Origin: Candidatus Nitrosopelagicus sp.
GTDB lineage: Archaea > Thermoproteota > Nitrososphaeria > Nitrososphaerales > Nitrosopumilaceae
Assembly (NCBI GenBank): GCA_028242535.1
Contig: JAOJYB010000003.1
Coordinates: 42,519-106,518, forward strand
Length of the DNA stretch: 64,000 bases
Direction of reading: 5' to 3'
Within the stretch, counting starts at the first letter, position 1. Each line of letters starts with the position of its first letter. Positions 7,044 through 15,668 of the stretch are shown here, piece after piece. A program made the position numbers and the translations under genes. A model generated the notes under the pieces. It was given only the letters and a program-made list of their open reading frames with translations, was not told where the DNA came from and did not search any database.

Positions 7044-7937
7044 ATGTTAACAGTTTTTGGATCAACTGCACTAGATACAATTCGAACCCCAAAAAAAACT
7101 CTGAAAAATGTACTAGGGGGGGCTGCAACATTTGCAGCAATTTCAGCCAGTTTTTTCACAAAACCAGGACTAATTGCAGTTGTAGGAAGTGATTTCCCAA
7201 AAAAATATCACACAGTGTTAAAAAATCATCTAGATCTAAAAGGATTGACAGTTCTTGATGGTAAAACCTTCAGATACGATGGCAAATATGATGCAACTAT
7301 GAGTGTTAGAGAGACACTCAAAACAGAACTAAATGTATTAGCAGAATTCAAACCAACGGTTCCTGATGCATACAGAAAATCTGAATTTGTGTATCTGGCA
7401 AACAATGACCCTGAACAAAATGCAAAAATTATCAAAGAATTTGATAATGTTAAATTTTCAATGTGTGATACTATTGAATTTTGGATTGCAACAAAACGTA
7501 ATGCAGTCATTAAAATGATAAAATCAGTAGATGCAGTAGTCATTAATGATGAAGAGGCAAAATTACTCACAAAAGAAGATAATTTGATCAAGTGTGCAAA
7601 AAAAATGATGGCTTGGGGCGCCAATTATGTTGTAATTAAAAAAGGAGAACATGGTGCATTACTATTTCATGAAGATGTGATTTTTCCATCAGTTGGATTT
7701 TCATTAGAATCTGTTGTAGACCCAACTGGTGCAGGAGATTCTTTTGCTGGTGCAATGATCGGACATTTGGCTGCTAAGAATAAAATAAGTTTTTCTGAAA
7801 TTAAAAAATCAATCATTTATGGAAATGTTATGGGTTCATTTGCTGTTGAGAAATATGGATTGGCAGGATTAACATCATTGAAGAAATCTGACATTACAAA
7901 GAGAGTGAGACAGTATGAGAAGATGGTTACTTTTTGA
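7044..7937 (+). CDS. PfkB/ribokinase-family carbohydrate or nucleoside kinase
   Basis: The start is set at ATG 7044 (MLTVFGSTALDTI), the first beta-strand of the family, 23 codons inside the ORF-track start. The 297-aa protein has the first PfkB signature region with the Gly-Gly motif (VLGGAATFAAISASF, residues about 23-37) and the C-terminal signature DPTGAGDSFAGAMIG containing the anion hole and catalytic Asp (GAGD). The substrate cannot be read from sequence: adenosine/nucleoside, ribose or an archaeal sugar. The dUTPase-like gene follows 32 nt downstream on the same strand. Confidence 0.88.
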   Translation: MLTVFGSTALDTIRTPKKTLKNVLGGAATFAAISASFFTKPGLIAVVGSDFPKKYHTVLKNHLDLKGLTVLDGKTFRYDGKYDATMSVRETLKTELNVLAEFKPTVPDAYRKSEFVYLANNDPEQNAKIIKEFDNVKFSMCDTIEFWIATKRNAVIKMIKSVDAVVINDEEAKLLTKEDNLIKCAKKMMAWGANYVVIKKGEHGALLFHEDVIFPSVGFSLESVVDPTGAGDSFAGAMIGHLAAKNKISFSEIKKSIIYGNVMGSFAVEKYGLAGLTSLKKSDITKRVRQYEKMVTF

Positions 7938-7969
7938 AGAGTTATAGATAAGAATTTTTTTTATTAATC

Positions 7970-8302
7970 ATGGAAGATAGATTAGATTCAATTTTTACAA
8001 TGCAAAAAAGTCTAGAAGACATGATGAATCTTGATAGATATCCAAAAGATACTGAAGGGAAGGTATCTGCATTGTGTACTGCAATAATGCACGAAGCAGT
8101 AGAACTACAACGGACTACAAACTGGAAGTGGTGGAAGACACCAACTGCATTTGATGAAGCAGAAGCAAGAGAAGAGTTGATAGACATTTGGCACTTTGTT
8201 GTTCAAGCATCATTAGAACTCAATCTCACACCGGATGATATTTTAAAAGAATATGAAAGGAAAAATGAGATTAACAGACAACGACAAAAAGATGGTTACT
8301 AG
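7970..8302 (+). CDS. dUTPase-2 / MazG-like all-alpha NTP pyrophosphohydrolase
   Basis: A 110-aa all-helical protein. HEAVELQRTTNWKWWK matches the ExxE metal site of the all-alpha NTP-PPase superfamily, and the WKWWK segment with EELIDIWHFVVQASLEL (ExxD) is the form seen in dimeric dUTPases (dUTPase_2). It would hydrolyse dUTP or other non-canonical dNTPs to the monophosphate and pyrophosphate, keeping uracil out of DNA. Shorter than bacterial dimeric dUTPases, so a MazG-like house-cleaning enzyme of other specificity is possible. Same strand as the upstream PfkB kinase. Confidence 0.8.
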   Translation: MEDRLDSIFTMQKSLEDMMNLDRYPKDTEGKVSALCTAIMHEAVELQRTTNWKWWKTPTAFDEAEAREELIDIWHFVVQASLELNLTPDDILKEYERKNEINRQRQKDGY

Positions 8303-8360
8303 TTTAGTCATATAATATGATTGAAATAATTTTATAGTAGGTCTATTAAAAATCGATGAA

Positions 8361-8936
8361 TTGAAAGTAAGACACTTACAAGAAGATGATAAACAGTACA
8401 AAGTTTTTCTATACATATTTTATGCTGCTTCTGCAATGATGGTATCTATCCTGATTTATGGAGTAGTCATGATGACTGGAGAGTGGCAAGAAAATGGCAC
8501 ATATGTAATGGGTGAAATTTTAGTCAACACACATGTTCCATTTGAAAACTTTGCAAACCTAACTACATGGTTGTCATTTGCATGCATAATTGCATGGTAT
8601 TGTGTTTCAAGAATTGGATGGAAACGAACAGTTGGAGTAGTATCATACAGAATGGCTCTATTACAATTAATGTTGTTAGGCTTTGCAGTAATTTGTCTAT
8701 ACGAAGTTTTGTGGAGTTTCACTGTACTCAACGCAGAGATTACATCACAAATGGTAATTGATGGAACAACTCCAGATATTGATAGATTAATAGTAGATTA
8801 TCCAGATCCAGAAAGACCATGGAATTTGATATTTGCAACGAAGATTTGGCTTGTTGGTTTCATAATTAGTGCACACGCATTCTATCTAAGCAAGAAACCA
8901 AGAAAGTCTATTGAAGAGTTAAACCCTGAAGAGTAA
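8361..8936 (+). CDS. Four-helix membrane protein, unknown
   Basis: A 191-aa integral membrane protein with four hydrophobic helices (about residues 15-38, 62-82, 95-118 and 158-178). Between helices 1 and 2 lies GEILVNTHVPFENFANL and between 3 and 4 an acidic loop with DYPDPERPWNL. The tail (KKPRKSIEELNPEE) is cytoplasmic by the positive-inside rule. TTG start. Followed by a second membrane protein 56 nt downstream. No family recognised; the WQENGTY and ENFANLTTW motifs would be usable for database searches. Confidence 0.75.
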   Translation: MKVRHLQEDDKQYKVFLYIFYAASAMMVSILIYGVVMMTGEWQENGTYVMGEILVNTHVPFENFANLTTWLSFACIIAWYCVSRIGWKRTVGVVSYRMALLQLMLLGFAVICLYEVLWSFTVLNAEITSQMVIDGTTPDIDRLIVDYPDPERPWNLIFATKIWLVGFIISAHAFYLSKKPRKSIEELNPEE

Positions 8937-8992
8937 TTCAGTGACAAAAATTGAAGATTGATTATATTCTCTTGATTTAGATATCCGATCAA

Positions 8993-9373
8993 ATGTTATT
9001 TGATAGTAACAACAGAAAATATTCTTATTTTTTAATTGCCGTCATTGGTTGTATTGTAATTTTATCAATTCCAATGATGTACGGTCATTTTTTTCATGAA
9101 GGACATATGTTTTTTGTTGCAATTCATGAATCTGGTTTTATTTTAGCTACTTTTTTGACTGTAATGGCTATAATTTCTTACAAAAAAACTAAGGTCAAAA
9201 GAATGTTGTTTTCAGCAGCTGCATTTGGTGTTTTAGCATTTGGACAAGGTGAGGTAATGTATCAAAAAATGCACGATCATACTGTAGATCTAACAAGTCC
9301 GGGTAATGTTTTAGAGTATTGTATTGTGATTATGACTGTTTTGTTTGCAATTGGAATTTTTTACAAACGATAA
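8993..9373 (+). CDS. Four-helix membrane protein with His/Met-rich loops
   Basis: The 126-aa protein has about four transmembrane helices. Histidines cluster at helix ends: GHFFHEGHMFFVAIHESG and YQKMHDHT, with nearby methionines. This pattern could bind copper or haem but no known motif is matched. It follows the gene at 8361 on the same strand and precedes the winged-helix regulator at 9487, from which it is separated by about 110 nt of AT-rich sequence. Function unknown. Confidence 0.72.
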   Translation: MLFDSNNRKYSYFLIAVIGCIVILSIPMMYGHFFHEGHMFFVAIHESGFILATFLTVMAIISYKKTKVKRMLFSAAAFGVLAFGQGEVMYQKMHDHTVDLTSPGNVLEYCIVIMTVLFAIGIFYKR

Positions 9374-9486
9374 TTTCAAAAAATCAAAAAAATTACCTCT
9401 ATATAAAATCAAACAAAAGTTCTAAATTTCAAAATGACACTTAAGAAATAAATAGTATAAATAACGAAAACTTTTTAGAATTAAAA

Positions 9487-9981
9487 TTGGATAGAAGTAA
9501 AATTGTTTTAGAAGTAATTGAAAAAAATCCTGGAATTAGATTTAATGAAATTATGAGGATTACAGATATCAGAAATGGTACACTGAGTCATTATGTAAAA
9601 AGATTAGAAGGAAATGGTACTATCAAACTAGAGCGAACCCCACGAGTAACACGTGCGTATCCAGTAGGCATAGCTAAACACGAGGCTACAATATGCAAAT
9701 ACATAACAATGCCAACTCAGAAAAAGTTAATTCTATTTTTACTCAAAAAAGAAGTTGCCACATCAATTGAGATTAGAGAATTTCTGAAAAAATCACCATC
9801 GGTCATATCTGTAAATCTTAACGAACTTTTTAGAATGAAAATTATCAACAAAAGATATGATATTCCTTCAAACAAATATTCCCTAAAAAATCCTAAAGAG
9901 GTTGAGGGAGTATTGAGGGAGTACTATCCAAATTTACTTGATAAACTTTTAGAAAATACAATAGAAATGCTTGATTTTTAG
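9487..9981 (+). CDS. Double winged-helix transcriptional regulator
   Basis: A 164-aa protein of two winged-helix domains. The first has NPGIRFNEIMRITDIRNGTL and SHYVKRLEGNG as helix-turn-helix plus wing (KLERTPRVTRAYPVG); the second has ATSIEIREFLKKSPSVISVN. This tandem wHTH layout is common among thaumarchaeal and euryarchaeal transcription factors that sense a small molecule or act as a dimer. TTG start. It lies alone between membrane-protein and TyrRS genes; target and effector unknown. Confidence 0.82.
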   Translation: MDRSKIVLEVIEKNPGIRFNEIMRITDIRNGTLSHYVKRLEGNGTIKLERTPRVTRAYPVGIAKHEATICKYITMPTQKKLILFLLKKEVATSIEIREFLKKSPSVISVNLNELFRMKIINKRYDIPSNKYSLKNPKEVEGVLREYYPNLLDKLLENTIEMLDF

Positions 9982-10057
9982 TGTAAGAAAATTTTTGTAA
10001 TTACTTTCAAAAATTAATACAAGACTTTATAGATAAACAAAAGTAAAATCTGTTAAA

Positions 10058-11104
10058 ATGGATGTTACAGAAAAAGTAGAATTAATCAAGAGGCCACCTA
10101 CAAAAGAAATAGTAAAAGATGAAGCAGAATTAATTGAATTACTAAACAGCAATTCCAAACCAAAACACTACATTGGTTTAGAGATTTCTGGATTTTTGCA
10201 TCTTGGAAGTTTAATCAGCACTGGTTTTAAAATTAATGACTTTATGAAAGCAGGAATTGACTGTACTGTGTTTTTGGCAGATTGGCACACTTTGATTAAT
10301 GATAAACTTGGAGGAGATTTAGAAACAATTTCTAAAGTTTCAAAATATTATGCAGATGCATTTCGACTGGTTTGCCCAGGTGTAAACATTGTAATGGGAA
10401 CAGAACTTTATGATTCTAAAAAAGAATATTGGGCAGAACTTGTGAAATTTACAAAACATATGACTCTTGCAAGAACAATGCGTACTTTAACAATCATGGG
10501 AAGATCGGAAAATGAAGAAAAAATTGATTTGGCAAAATTGTTGTATCCTCCAATGCAAGCAGCAGACATTCATTCTTTAGATTTAGATATCGTACACGCA
10601 GGAATGGACCAACGAAAAATTCACATGTTAGTAAGAGAAATTTTTCCAAAAATGAAATGGAAGGTTCCTGTTGCGATACATCATTCATTACTACCAGGAT
10701 TAACACAACCAAAAGATGATTCTACATCAGAACCAGGAAAAATGAGCAAGTCAGATCCAAACTCAGGAATTTTTATACATAATTCTGATGATGAGATTAC
10801 AAAGAAAATTAGAAAAGGTTGGTGTGAAGAAGGACTAACAGAAAATAATCCAATATTGGAACTTGCAAGGCAAGTTGTATTTCATGAATATGATTCAATA
10901 TCAATAGAGAGACCTGAGAAATTTGGAGGAAATGTAACATACAATTCGTATGAAGAGTTAGAATCCGATTTTGCTCAAAAGAATTTACACCCAGGTGATT
11001 TGAAAAACACCATAAGTGACTACATGGTGAAGATTATTGCTCCAATCAGAGATAAAATTTCATTGAGTAATGAATTGTTTGAATTAATTAAAAACAGTCA
11101 CTAG
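10058..11104 (+). CDS. tyrS: Tyrosyl-tRNA synthetase (archaeal type)
   Basis: Class I aminoacyl-tRNA synthetase charging tRNA-Tyr. The 348-aa protein has the HIGH-like signature HLGS (residues about 48-51 in ISGFLHLGSLI), the YxxMQAADI-type specificity segment LLYPPMQAADIHSLDLD, the conserved GMDQRKIHML, and the KMSKS loop GKMSKSDPNS (residues about 227-236). Archaeal TyrRS lacks the bacterial S4-like tail, and this protein ends accordingly. TrpRS is closely related, but the AADI...GMDQRKIH segment favours tyrosine. Its last 4 nt overlap the convergent cbiH gene. Confidence 0.95.
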   Translation: MDVTEKVELIKRPPTKEIVKDEAELIELLNSNSKPKHYIGLEISGFLHLGSLISTGFKINDFMKAGIDCTVFLADWHTLINDKLGGDLETISKVSKYYADAFRLVCPGVNIVMGTELYDSKKEYWAELVKFTKHMTLARTMRTLTIMGRSENEEKIDLAKLLYPPMQAADIHSLDLDIVHAGMDQRKIHMLVREIFPKMKWKVPVAIHHSLLPGLTQPKDDSTSEPGKMSKSDPNSGIFIHNSDDEITKKIRKGWCEEGLTENNPILELARQVVFHEYDSISIERPEKFGGNVTYNSYEELESDFAQKNLHPGDLKNTISDYMVKIIAPIRDKISLSNELFELIKNSH

Positions 11105-11886
11105 TTTTTAATTTCTGGTTCTTCTAGATTATACTTTGATTTGTATCCACGTGGATTAATCATTAAATCCTTAAAGTTGTAAGTAGATGAATTTCCAACT
11201 ATTACAGTAGTAATCATTCCTAGTTGATCTGCATAGTTTTCCATATGCTCTAGATCAGTCATTATTACAGTTTCAGATTCTCTAAATGCTCCTTTGATTA
11301 TTGCTACAGGTGTTGTTGGTTTTCTATATTTTAATAAAATTTTTCTTGTGTCTTGTAATTGATGAATTCTTTTCTTACTAGCTGGATTGTAAATTACTAG
11401 GACAAAGTCTCCTTGTGCTGCAGCCTCTACTCTTTTTACAATAATTTCCCATGGAACTAATAAATCACTCATACTACAAACTGCAAAGTCTGTCATTAAT
11501 GGTGAACCAATTATACTTGCACAAGAATTCAATGCAGAAACACCAGGAACCAATTCAACATGTAAGCCACTTTTTGGATCCCAGCCAGATTCTGCAAGTA
11601 CTTCAAAAATTAATCCAGCCATTCCATAAATTCCAGGATCACCGCTTGAAACAAGTGACACAATTTTTCCTTCCTTAGCTAAATCAATACATTGATGTGC
11701 ACGTTCAACTTCTTGTGTCATTGCATAACTATGAATTTCCTTTCCTTGAATCAGATCTTCAACTAAATTTACATAAGTTGTATATCCAACTATAGTATCA
11801 CTTTCTTCGATTACCTGTTTTGCTCGAAATGTCATATGATCGTGATGACCAGGACCAACTCCAACAATGTACAGTTTGCCCTCCAT
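11101..11886 (-). CDS. cbiH: Precorrin-3B / cobalt-precorrin-3 C17-methyltransferase
   Basis: SAM-dependent methyltransferase that methylates C17 and drives ring contraction in corrin synthesis. The 261-aa tetrapyrrole-methylase fold is shown by LYIVGVGPGHHDHMTFRA (N-terminal strand and GxGPG loop) and LVSSGDPGIYGMAGLIFE (GDPGxY motif), as well as VPGVSALNSCASIIGSPL. The DHMT/GYTTYVNL form and length match CobJ/CbiH more than CbiL or CbiF. Together with BluB and CbiE in this window it indicates de novo cobalamin synthesis. It lies leftward behind aspartate kinase, 37 nt away. Confidence 0.9.
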   Translation of the reverse strand: MEGKLYIVGVGPGHHDHMTFRAKQVIEESDTIVGYTTYVNLVEDLIQGKEIHSYAMTQEVERAHQCIDLAKEGKIVSLVSSGDPGIYGMAGLIFEVLAESGWDPKSGLHVELVPGVSALNSCASIIGSPLMTDFAVCSMSDLLVPWEIIVKRVEAAAQGDFVLVIYNPASKKRIHQLQDTRKILLKYRKPTTPVAIIKGAFRESETVIMTDLEHMENYADQLGMITTVIVGNSSTYNFKDLMINPRGYKSKYNLEEPEIKN

Positions 11887-11923
11887 GGAAATTAATGGTT
11901 TTTTGAATAATTTATCCCTTGTC

Positions 11924-13324
11924 TTAGTTTATTGTATTCAGTTTGAATTCATTATGTAGAGATTCAACTACGGATTTGCAATCATTATCCTTTACAACAA
12001 ATGCCAAATTTAGTTCAGATGAACCTTGAGCAATCATCATTACATTGGAATTAGATTTTTGCGCTGCAAGAAATACTCTGGATGCTATTCCAACTTTACC
12101 TCTCATTCCAGAACCAATTACTGCAATTATTGCAACATTTGGGATTGTGTCAATTTTTTTAAGAGTTGTTCCAAGTAAGTTGATTTCTAATGCATTTTCT
12201 GCCTTATGAAGATCCTCTTTTTTGACAACAATCGTTATGCTTGATTCAGACGGATTTGATGATACCATCATTGCATTAATGTTATTTTTGGTAAGCACTG
12301 AAAATATTTTTGCAGCAGCGCCAGGTCCAGCAAATAATATACCGCCAGTTAGGTCAAGTAATCCAACTTTTCTAATTGCAGACACACATTTTACAGAATT
12401 CTTTGATTTTGAATGAAGTGATGTTACAAGAGTTCCTGGATTATTCACATTAAAACTACTTCTTATTCGCATTGGGATCTTTTTTGATAATAATGGCTCA
12501 AATGTTCTTGGATGGATTTGTTTTGCACCGAATCTAGCCATCTCAATTGCCTCAGAATATGACACTTCTTTGATTAATTTTGCATTTTTTATCAACTTTG
12601 GATCTGCTGTCATCATTCCTTCAACATCACTCATCAACCATATTTCATCTGCATCAATGCATGATGCAATTATTGTTGCAGTATAATCAGAGCCTCCACG
12701 ACCAAATGTTGTGGTATTTTCATGTTGGTCAGCTCCTGCAAATCCAGCAATAACAGGAATTGTTTTTTTAGCAAAATAATCATTAATTGTTTTTGATAGA
12801 CGAATTCTTGTGGTATCCATTAGAGGTCTGGAATCACCAAAGTTAGAGTCAGTAACTATTCCCGCTTCTTTTCCACTTAATGGTACAGATTTATTTTTCA
12901 TTTCTTGTAGTGTAAATGAAACCAAATCAATTGAGAGTCTTTCACCAAAAGAGATTAGATAGTCATATGAACGTGGAGTCACCTCACCTAACAAGATTAA
13001 TCCGTGAACTAATTCATCTAGTTCAGAAAGATCAGAATAAAGCTTGTTTGATAATGATTTTAGAATTTTAGAATTTGTTATTAGATGTGTGGCAAATTGT
13101 TTGTGCTTTTGAGATATTTTTGCAAGCACTCTGTTTGCATCTTTTTTATTTCCTTTTCCTATTAGAGAAGATATCTGAATCAATTCATCAGTGACAGTAT
13201 CTATGGCAGAGCAGACAACTACAATTTTGTTATTTTTTGATATTTTGTCTACAGTTTTGACTACGTTTTTGATGTCCTTTACAGTTGCTAGTGACGTTCC
13301 GCCAAATTTTACTACTAATTTCAA
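11924..13324 (-). CDS. lysC: Aspartate kinase
   Basis: Phosphorylates aspartate in the route to threonine, methionine and lysine. The 466-aa protein starts with the amino-acid kinase motif KFGGTSLATVKDIKNV, contains FGRGGSDYTATIIAS at the substrate site and ends with two ACT domains (from about residue 310, with LLDLTGGILFAGPGAAAKIF and VAIIAVIGSGMRGKVG), which normally bind the end-product threonine or lysine. No homoserine dehydrogenase fusion. Leftward, downstream of PCNA by 35 nt, so it sits in the RpoL-TFS-PCNA run. Confidence 0.94.
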   Translation of the reverse strand: MKLVVKFGGTSLATVKDIKNVVKTVDKISKNNKIVVVCSAIDTVTDELIQISSLIGKGNKKDANRVLAKISQKHKQFATHLITNSKILKSLSNKLYSDLSELDELVHGLILLGEVTPRSYDYLISFGERLSIDLVSFTLQEMKNKSVPLSGKEAGIVTDSNFGDSRPLMDTTRIRLSKTINDYFAKKTIPVIAGFAGADQHENTTTFGRGGSDYTATIIASCIDADEIWLMSDVEGMMTADPKLIKNAKLIKEVSYSEAIEMARFGAKQIHPRTFEPLLSKKIPMRIRSSFNVNNPGTLVTSLHSKSKNSVKCVSAIRKVGLLDLTGGILFAGPGAAAKIFSVLTKNNINAMMVSSNPSESSITIVVKKEDLHKAENALEINLLGTTLKKIDTIPNVAIIAVIGSGMRGKVGIASRVFLAAQKSNSNVMMIAQGSSELNLAFVVKDNDCKSVVESLHNEFKLNTIN

Positions 13325-13359
13325 ATCAGTTTCACCTGAACAATTGGTCTTAAAATTCT

Positions 13360-14106
13360 TTAACTCTCAACACGAGGAGCAAGATAGAAATGAATTTGGC
13401 CGAGATTTGAGACCTTAAATTCAACTCTTAGTGGTTTTGCAGTAGAATATTCGCATGTAACAATATCAACACTATTGCCAACAGCCTTGATTATAGGATT
13501 AAGATATTCCAGACTATATGTTCCAGTGCTTTCTTGTTTTACTGATAATTCCTGTATTTCATCCTGATTGCTTTCTAATGAGATATCAACTTCCCCAGAA
13601 TCACCCTTACCTGAAAACGTCGCAGATGATTCACTAGAAGTTATAGCTAGATAATCAGAAACTACCTGAACATCTCCAAGAATTTTATCTAAAGCAGATG
13701 AGGTTAGAGATATTTTTGCATCATATGGAATCTTTGGCAGCGGGGTATCAGATGCGGAGCTTTCAATTAATCGCATTTTGTATTTCTTGTTCTTGCCTAT
13801 GGTGACTAGAAGCATGTTATCATCAGATATGTTAATTTCAATTGAATCGCTTTTGTCAGATCTTTTTATTAATTTTGAAAATTCATCAATACGGACTCCA
13901 AATTTTATATCACTATCACAATTGTATTTTTCAAATGCAGAATTTGGCCAGTTGATATCAATTAATGCTACATGAGAAGGATCCATCCCTCGGAATGAGA
14001 TTCCTTCGACAGTTGCTTCAAATGTTGCCTCTTCAACAAGTGTGGAAATAGCAGAGATTATTGCCTTCCATTCATCTGCTCTATTTGTCTTTGCTGAGAA
14101 AACCAA
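13360..14106 (-). CDS. pcn: DNA polymerase sliding clamp PCNA
   Basis: Homotrimeric ring that tethers DNA polymerase, ligase and FEN-1 to DNA. The 248-aa protein has the two-domain PCNA fold with FRGMDPSHVALIDINWP (residues about 39-55), the interdomain region after LIESSASDTPLPKIPY, and the C-terminal ending FYLAPRVES with the typical LAPR motif. Single PCNA genes are normal in Thaumarchaeota. It is downstream of TFS and RpoL on the same strand and upstream of aspartate kinase, the replication/transcription cluster seen across archaea. Confidence 0.97.
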   Translation of the reverse strand: MVFSAKTNRADEWKAIISAISTLVEEATFEATVEGISFRGMDPSHVALIDINWPNSAFEKYNCDSDIKFGVRIDEFSKLIKRSDKSDSIEINISDDNMLLVTIGKNKKYKMRLIESSASDTPLPKIPYDAKISLTSSALDKILGDVQVVSDYLAITSSESSATFSGKGDSGEVDISLESNQDEIQELSVKQESTGTYSLEYLNPIIKAVGNSVDIVTCEYSTAKPLRVEFKVSNLGQIHFYLAPRVES

Positions 14107-14148
14107 ATCACTTTTTGGTCACAAATGCTAAAGTTAAACCTTATTGCC

Positions 14149-14472
14149 TTATGCGTAATTTCGCCAAGTTGTTTTACATTTTGTACATCTAAAGAATTGT
14201 GTTGTTGGTTCATCTGCACTTCTTGTTTGAAACATCCACGAAATTGCCTCTCTACCATCACATTTTTTATTTTCACAATCCATCTCAATTGTAGATGAAA
14301 ATTCGTTGCCTTCATTTTCTCCTACCACAAGAAAATCAGATTCTACCTTTTGAACACCTGATTTCTTTTTATCTTTTGGTCCACCTTCAGTATAATTACA
14401 CTTTGAACAAGTTAAAATTGAAGTAGTGGAGTCTTTTTTGAGTCTGATGTCACAAGTAGGACAGAATTTCAT
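14149..14472 (-). CDS. tfs: Transcription elongation factor TFS (TFIIS/RPB9-like)
   Basis: Stimulates RNA cleavage by backtracked RNA polymerase. The 107-aa protein has an N-terminal zinc ribbon (CPTC...CSKC, residues 4-23) like RPB9 and a C-terminal zinc ribbon CDGREAISWMFQTRSADEPT with FFRCTKCKTTW. The acidic ADEPTT hairpin, which reaches into the polymerase active site, is intact, so it should be a cleavage-competent TFS. Overlaps nothing but lies 10 nt downstream of rpoL and 42 nt before pcn. Confidence 0.95.
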   Translation of the reverse strand: MKFCPTCDIRLKKDSTTSILTCSKCNYTEGGPKDKKKSGVQKVESDFLVVGENEGNEFSSTIEMDCENKKCDGREAISWMFQTRSADEPTTQFFRCTKCKTTWRNYA

Positions 14473-14481
14473 TTGTTACAA

Positions 14482-14754
14482 TCACTTTATTTTTGAGTTG
14501 ATTAGTTTTTTTAAACTTTCAACTTCAGCAATGGCAGTATCTGCTGCTGCAGAAATTTGAGTCATTGGGTTGGATTGTGAATTAACTCTCATCCATATTT
14601 CATTGGTTAATGGATGCTTGATTATAACACCAGCAAAATCCGTATTTTTATCTTGTAGGAGTTCGTGTTGAATAATGTAAAGAGCGCCTATATCAGCATC
14701 TTTGATTTGTAAACTTGCCTCTTTTTTATCTGAATTAATCAATTGAATGTTCAA
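14482..14754 (-). CDS. rpoL: DNA-directed RNA polymerase subunit L
   Basis: Small subunit that pairs with RpoD in the assembly platform of archaeal RNA polymerase (Rpb11/AC19 counterpart). The core IKDADIGALYIIQHELLQDK and GVIIKHPLTNEIWMRV fit the Rpb11-like dimerisation fold, although the family motif HTxxNLL is unusually changed. The ORF track begins with ATG at 14796, overlapping the divergent gene at 14790, but the fold begins near TTG 14754 (MNIQLINSDKKEAS, 90 aa), which I prefer. First gene of the leftward rpoL-tfs-pcn run. Confidence 0.78.
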   Translation of the reverse strand: MNIQLINSDKKEASLQIKDADIGALYIIQHELLQDKNTDFAGVIIKHPLTNEIWMRVNSQSNPMTQISAAADTAIAEVESLKKLINSKIK

Positions 14755-14789
14755 TTGATCAAAAAAGAACTTATTGTGGATATAAATCA

Positions 14790-15335
14790 ATGTCAATTAT
14801 GTCCGAAACTCAGATTTCAGCAATAACTCTGGAGAAAGAAAAAAATGAGTTTTCAGGTGATGAAAATATTACCATTAATGTCAGATTTTCACTGACTGGT
14901 GGATTAAGGGATGCATTTACTGAGAAAAATTGGACACAGGCGTATAATGAAAATGATAATACTATGAAGCTAAAATATGGAGTAAAATTGGCAAAAGGAG
15001 GTATTCGAAAACATGAACTTGGCAAGACCATAGACACTTACAGAAAGGCATCAATTTTTTGGACTAGAAATCCAAAGCTGGTGAATCCAATGAAAGATAG
15101 AAAAATTTGGGTGCAGGTGGCAAAGAATTTTGAACCATTTGTTGCATTAACTGAAGAAGATGTGAGAAAGGAATTTTTTGATTTTGAGGAAAAATTCACA
15201 TTCAAAGCCTCAGAGTTGGGAACAGGAAATCATAAAATTTCTGCAGAAGCATTCGTATCATGGGAAACACATCCTTACATCAAAAAAGGAGATGCAAAAA
15301 ACCAATCAAATGAGATTGAAATAAGTATTAATTAG
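14790..15335 (+). CDS. Hypothetical beta-sandwich protein (181 aa)
   Basis: No signal peptide or membrane segment. Sequence alternates beta-strand-like segments (SGDENITINVRFSLTGG, RKIWVQVAKNFEPFVAL, HKISAEAFVSWETHPY) suggesting an immunoglobulin-like or arrestin-like sandwich. ATG at 14799 is an equally good start. It is followed 19 nt later by two tandem 50-aa paralogues on the same strand. Divergent from rpoL. Function unknown. Confidence 0.75.
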   Translation: MSIMSETQISAITLEKEKNEFSGDENITINVRFSLTGGLRDAFTEKNWTQAYNENDNTMKLKYGVKLAKGGIRKHELGKTIDTYRKASIFWTRNPKLVNPMKDRKIWVQVAKNFEPFVALTEEDVRKEFFDFEEKFTFKASELGTGNHKISAEAFVSWETHPYIKKGDAKNQSNEIEISIN

Positions 15336-15354
15336 TTAATTTTAAGACAATAGT

Positions 15355-15507
15355 ATGGCAAAATATGACGGATTACTTGGACAACCAGTTTTAGAAGTTG
15401 AAGAACCAGACAAAGAAGGCGGAATTACAATAATTTTTAAAGATAACAGATTCATGTTCATTAAGGCAGTAGATGGCAAAATTGATACTGTCTCAATTCC
15501 GGAGTGA
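15355..15507 (+). CDS. 50-aa tandem paralogue, copy 1
   Basis: Not in the ORF track on this strand. Starts MAKYDGLLGQPVLEVEEPD and ends GKIDTVSIPE. It is a small predicted beta-barrel-like protein with EGGITIIFKDNRFMFIK. The second copy at 15514 has the same length, start (MAK.DG), core (EEGG.T..FKDNR) and end (SIPE), separated by 6 nt. Neither has cysteines, signal or membrane features. The pairing is strong evidence that both are genes. Function unknown. Confidence 0.75.
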   Translation: MAKYDGLLGQPVLEVEEPDKEGGITIIFKDNRFMFIKAVDGKIDTVSIPE

Positions 15508-15513
15508 TTTAAG

Positions 15514-15666
15514 ATGGCAAAATTTGACGGTGTAAGAATGCAAGATTTGGTTGAAGTTAAGGATCCTGATGAAGAAGGCGGTCTTACCCTAGTATTCAAA
15601 GACAATAGACTACTAAAAATTAAAGTTGTAGATGGAAAATTAGTTTCTGAGTCTATCCCGGAATAG
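15514..15666 (+). CDS. 50-aa tandem paralogue, copy 2
   Basis: Not in the ORF track. MAKFDGVRMQDLVEVKDPDE then GGLTLVFKDNRLLKIKVVDG and ESIPE. It begins 6 nt after copy 1 and is about half identical to it, so the two arose by tandem duplication and then diverged. Likely forms a small beta-domain, perhaps a homo- or heterodimer with copy 1. Converges with the phosphatase gene at 15669 with only 2 nt between the stops. Confidence 0.75.
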   Translation: MAKFDGVRMQDLVEVKDPDEEGGLTLVFKDNRLLKIKVVDGKLVSESIPE

Positions 15667-15668
15667 AC

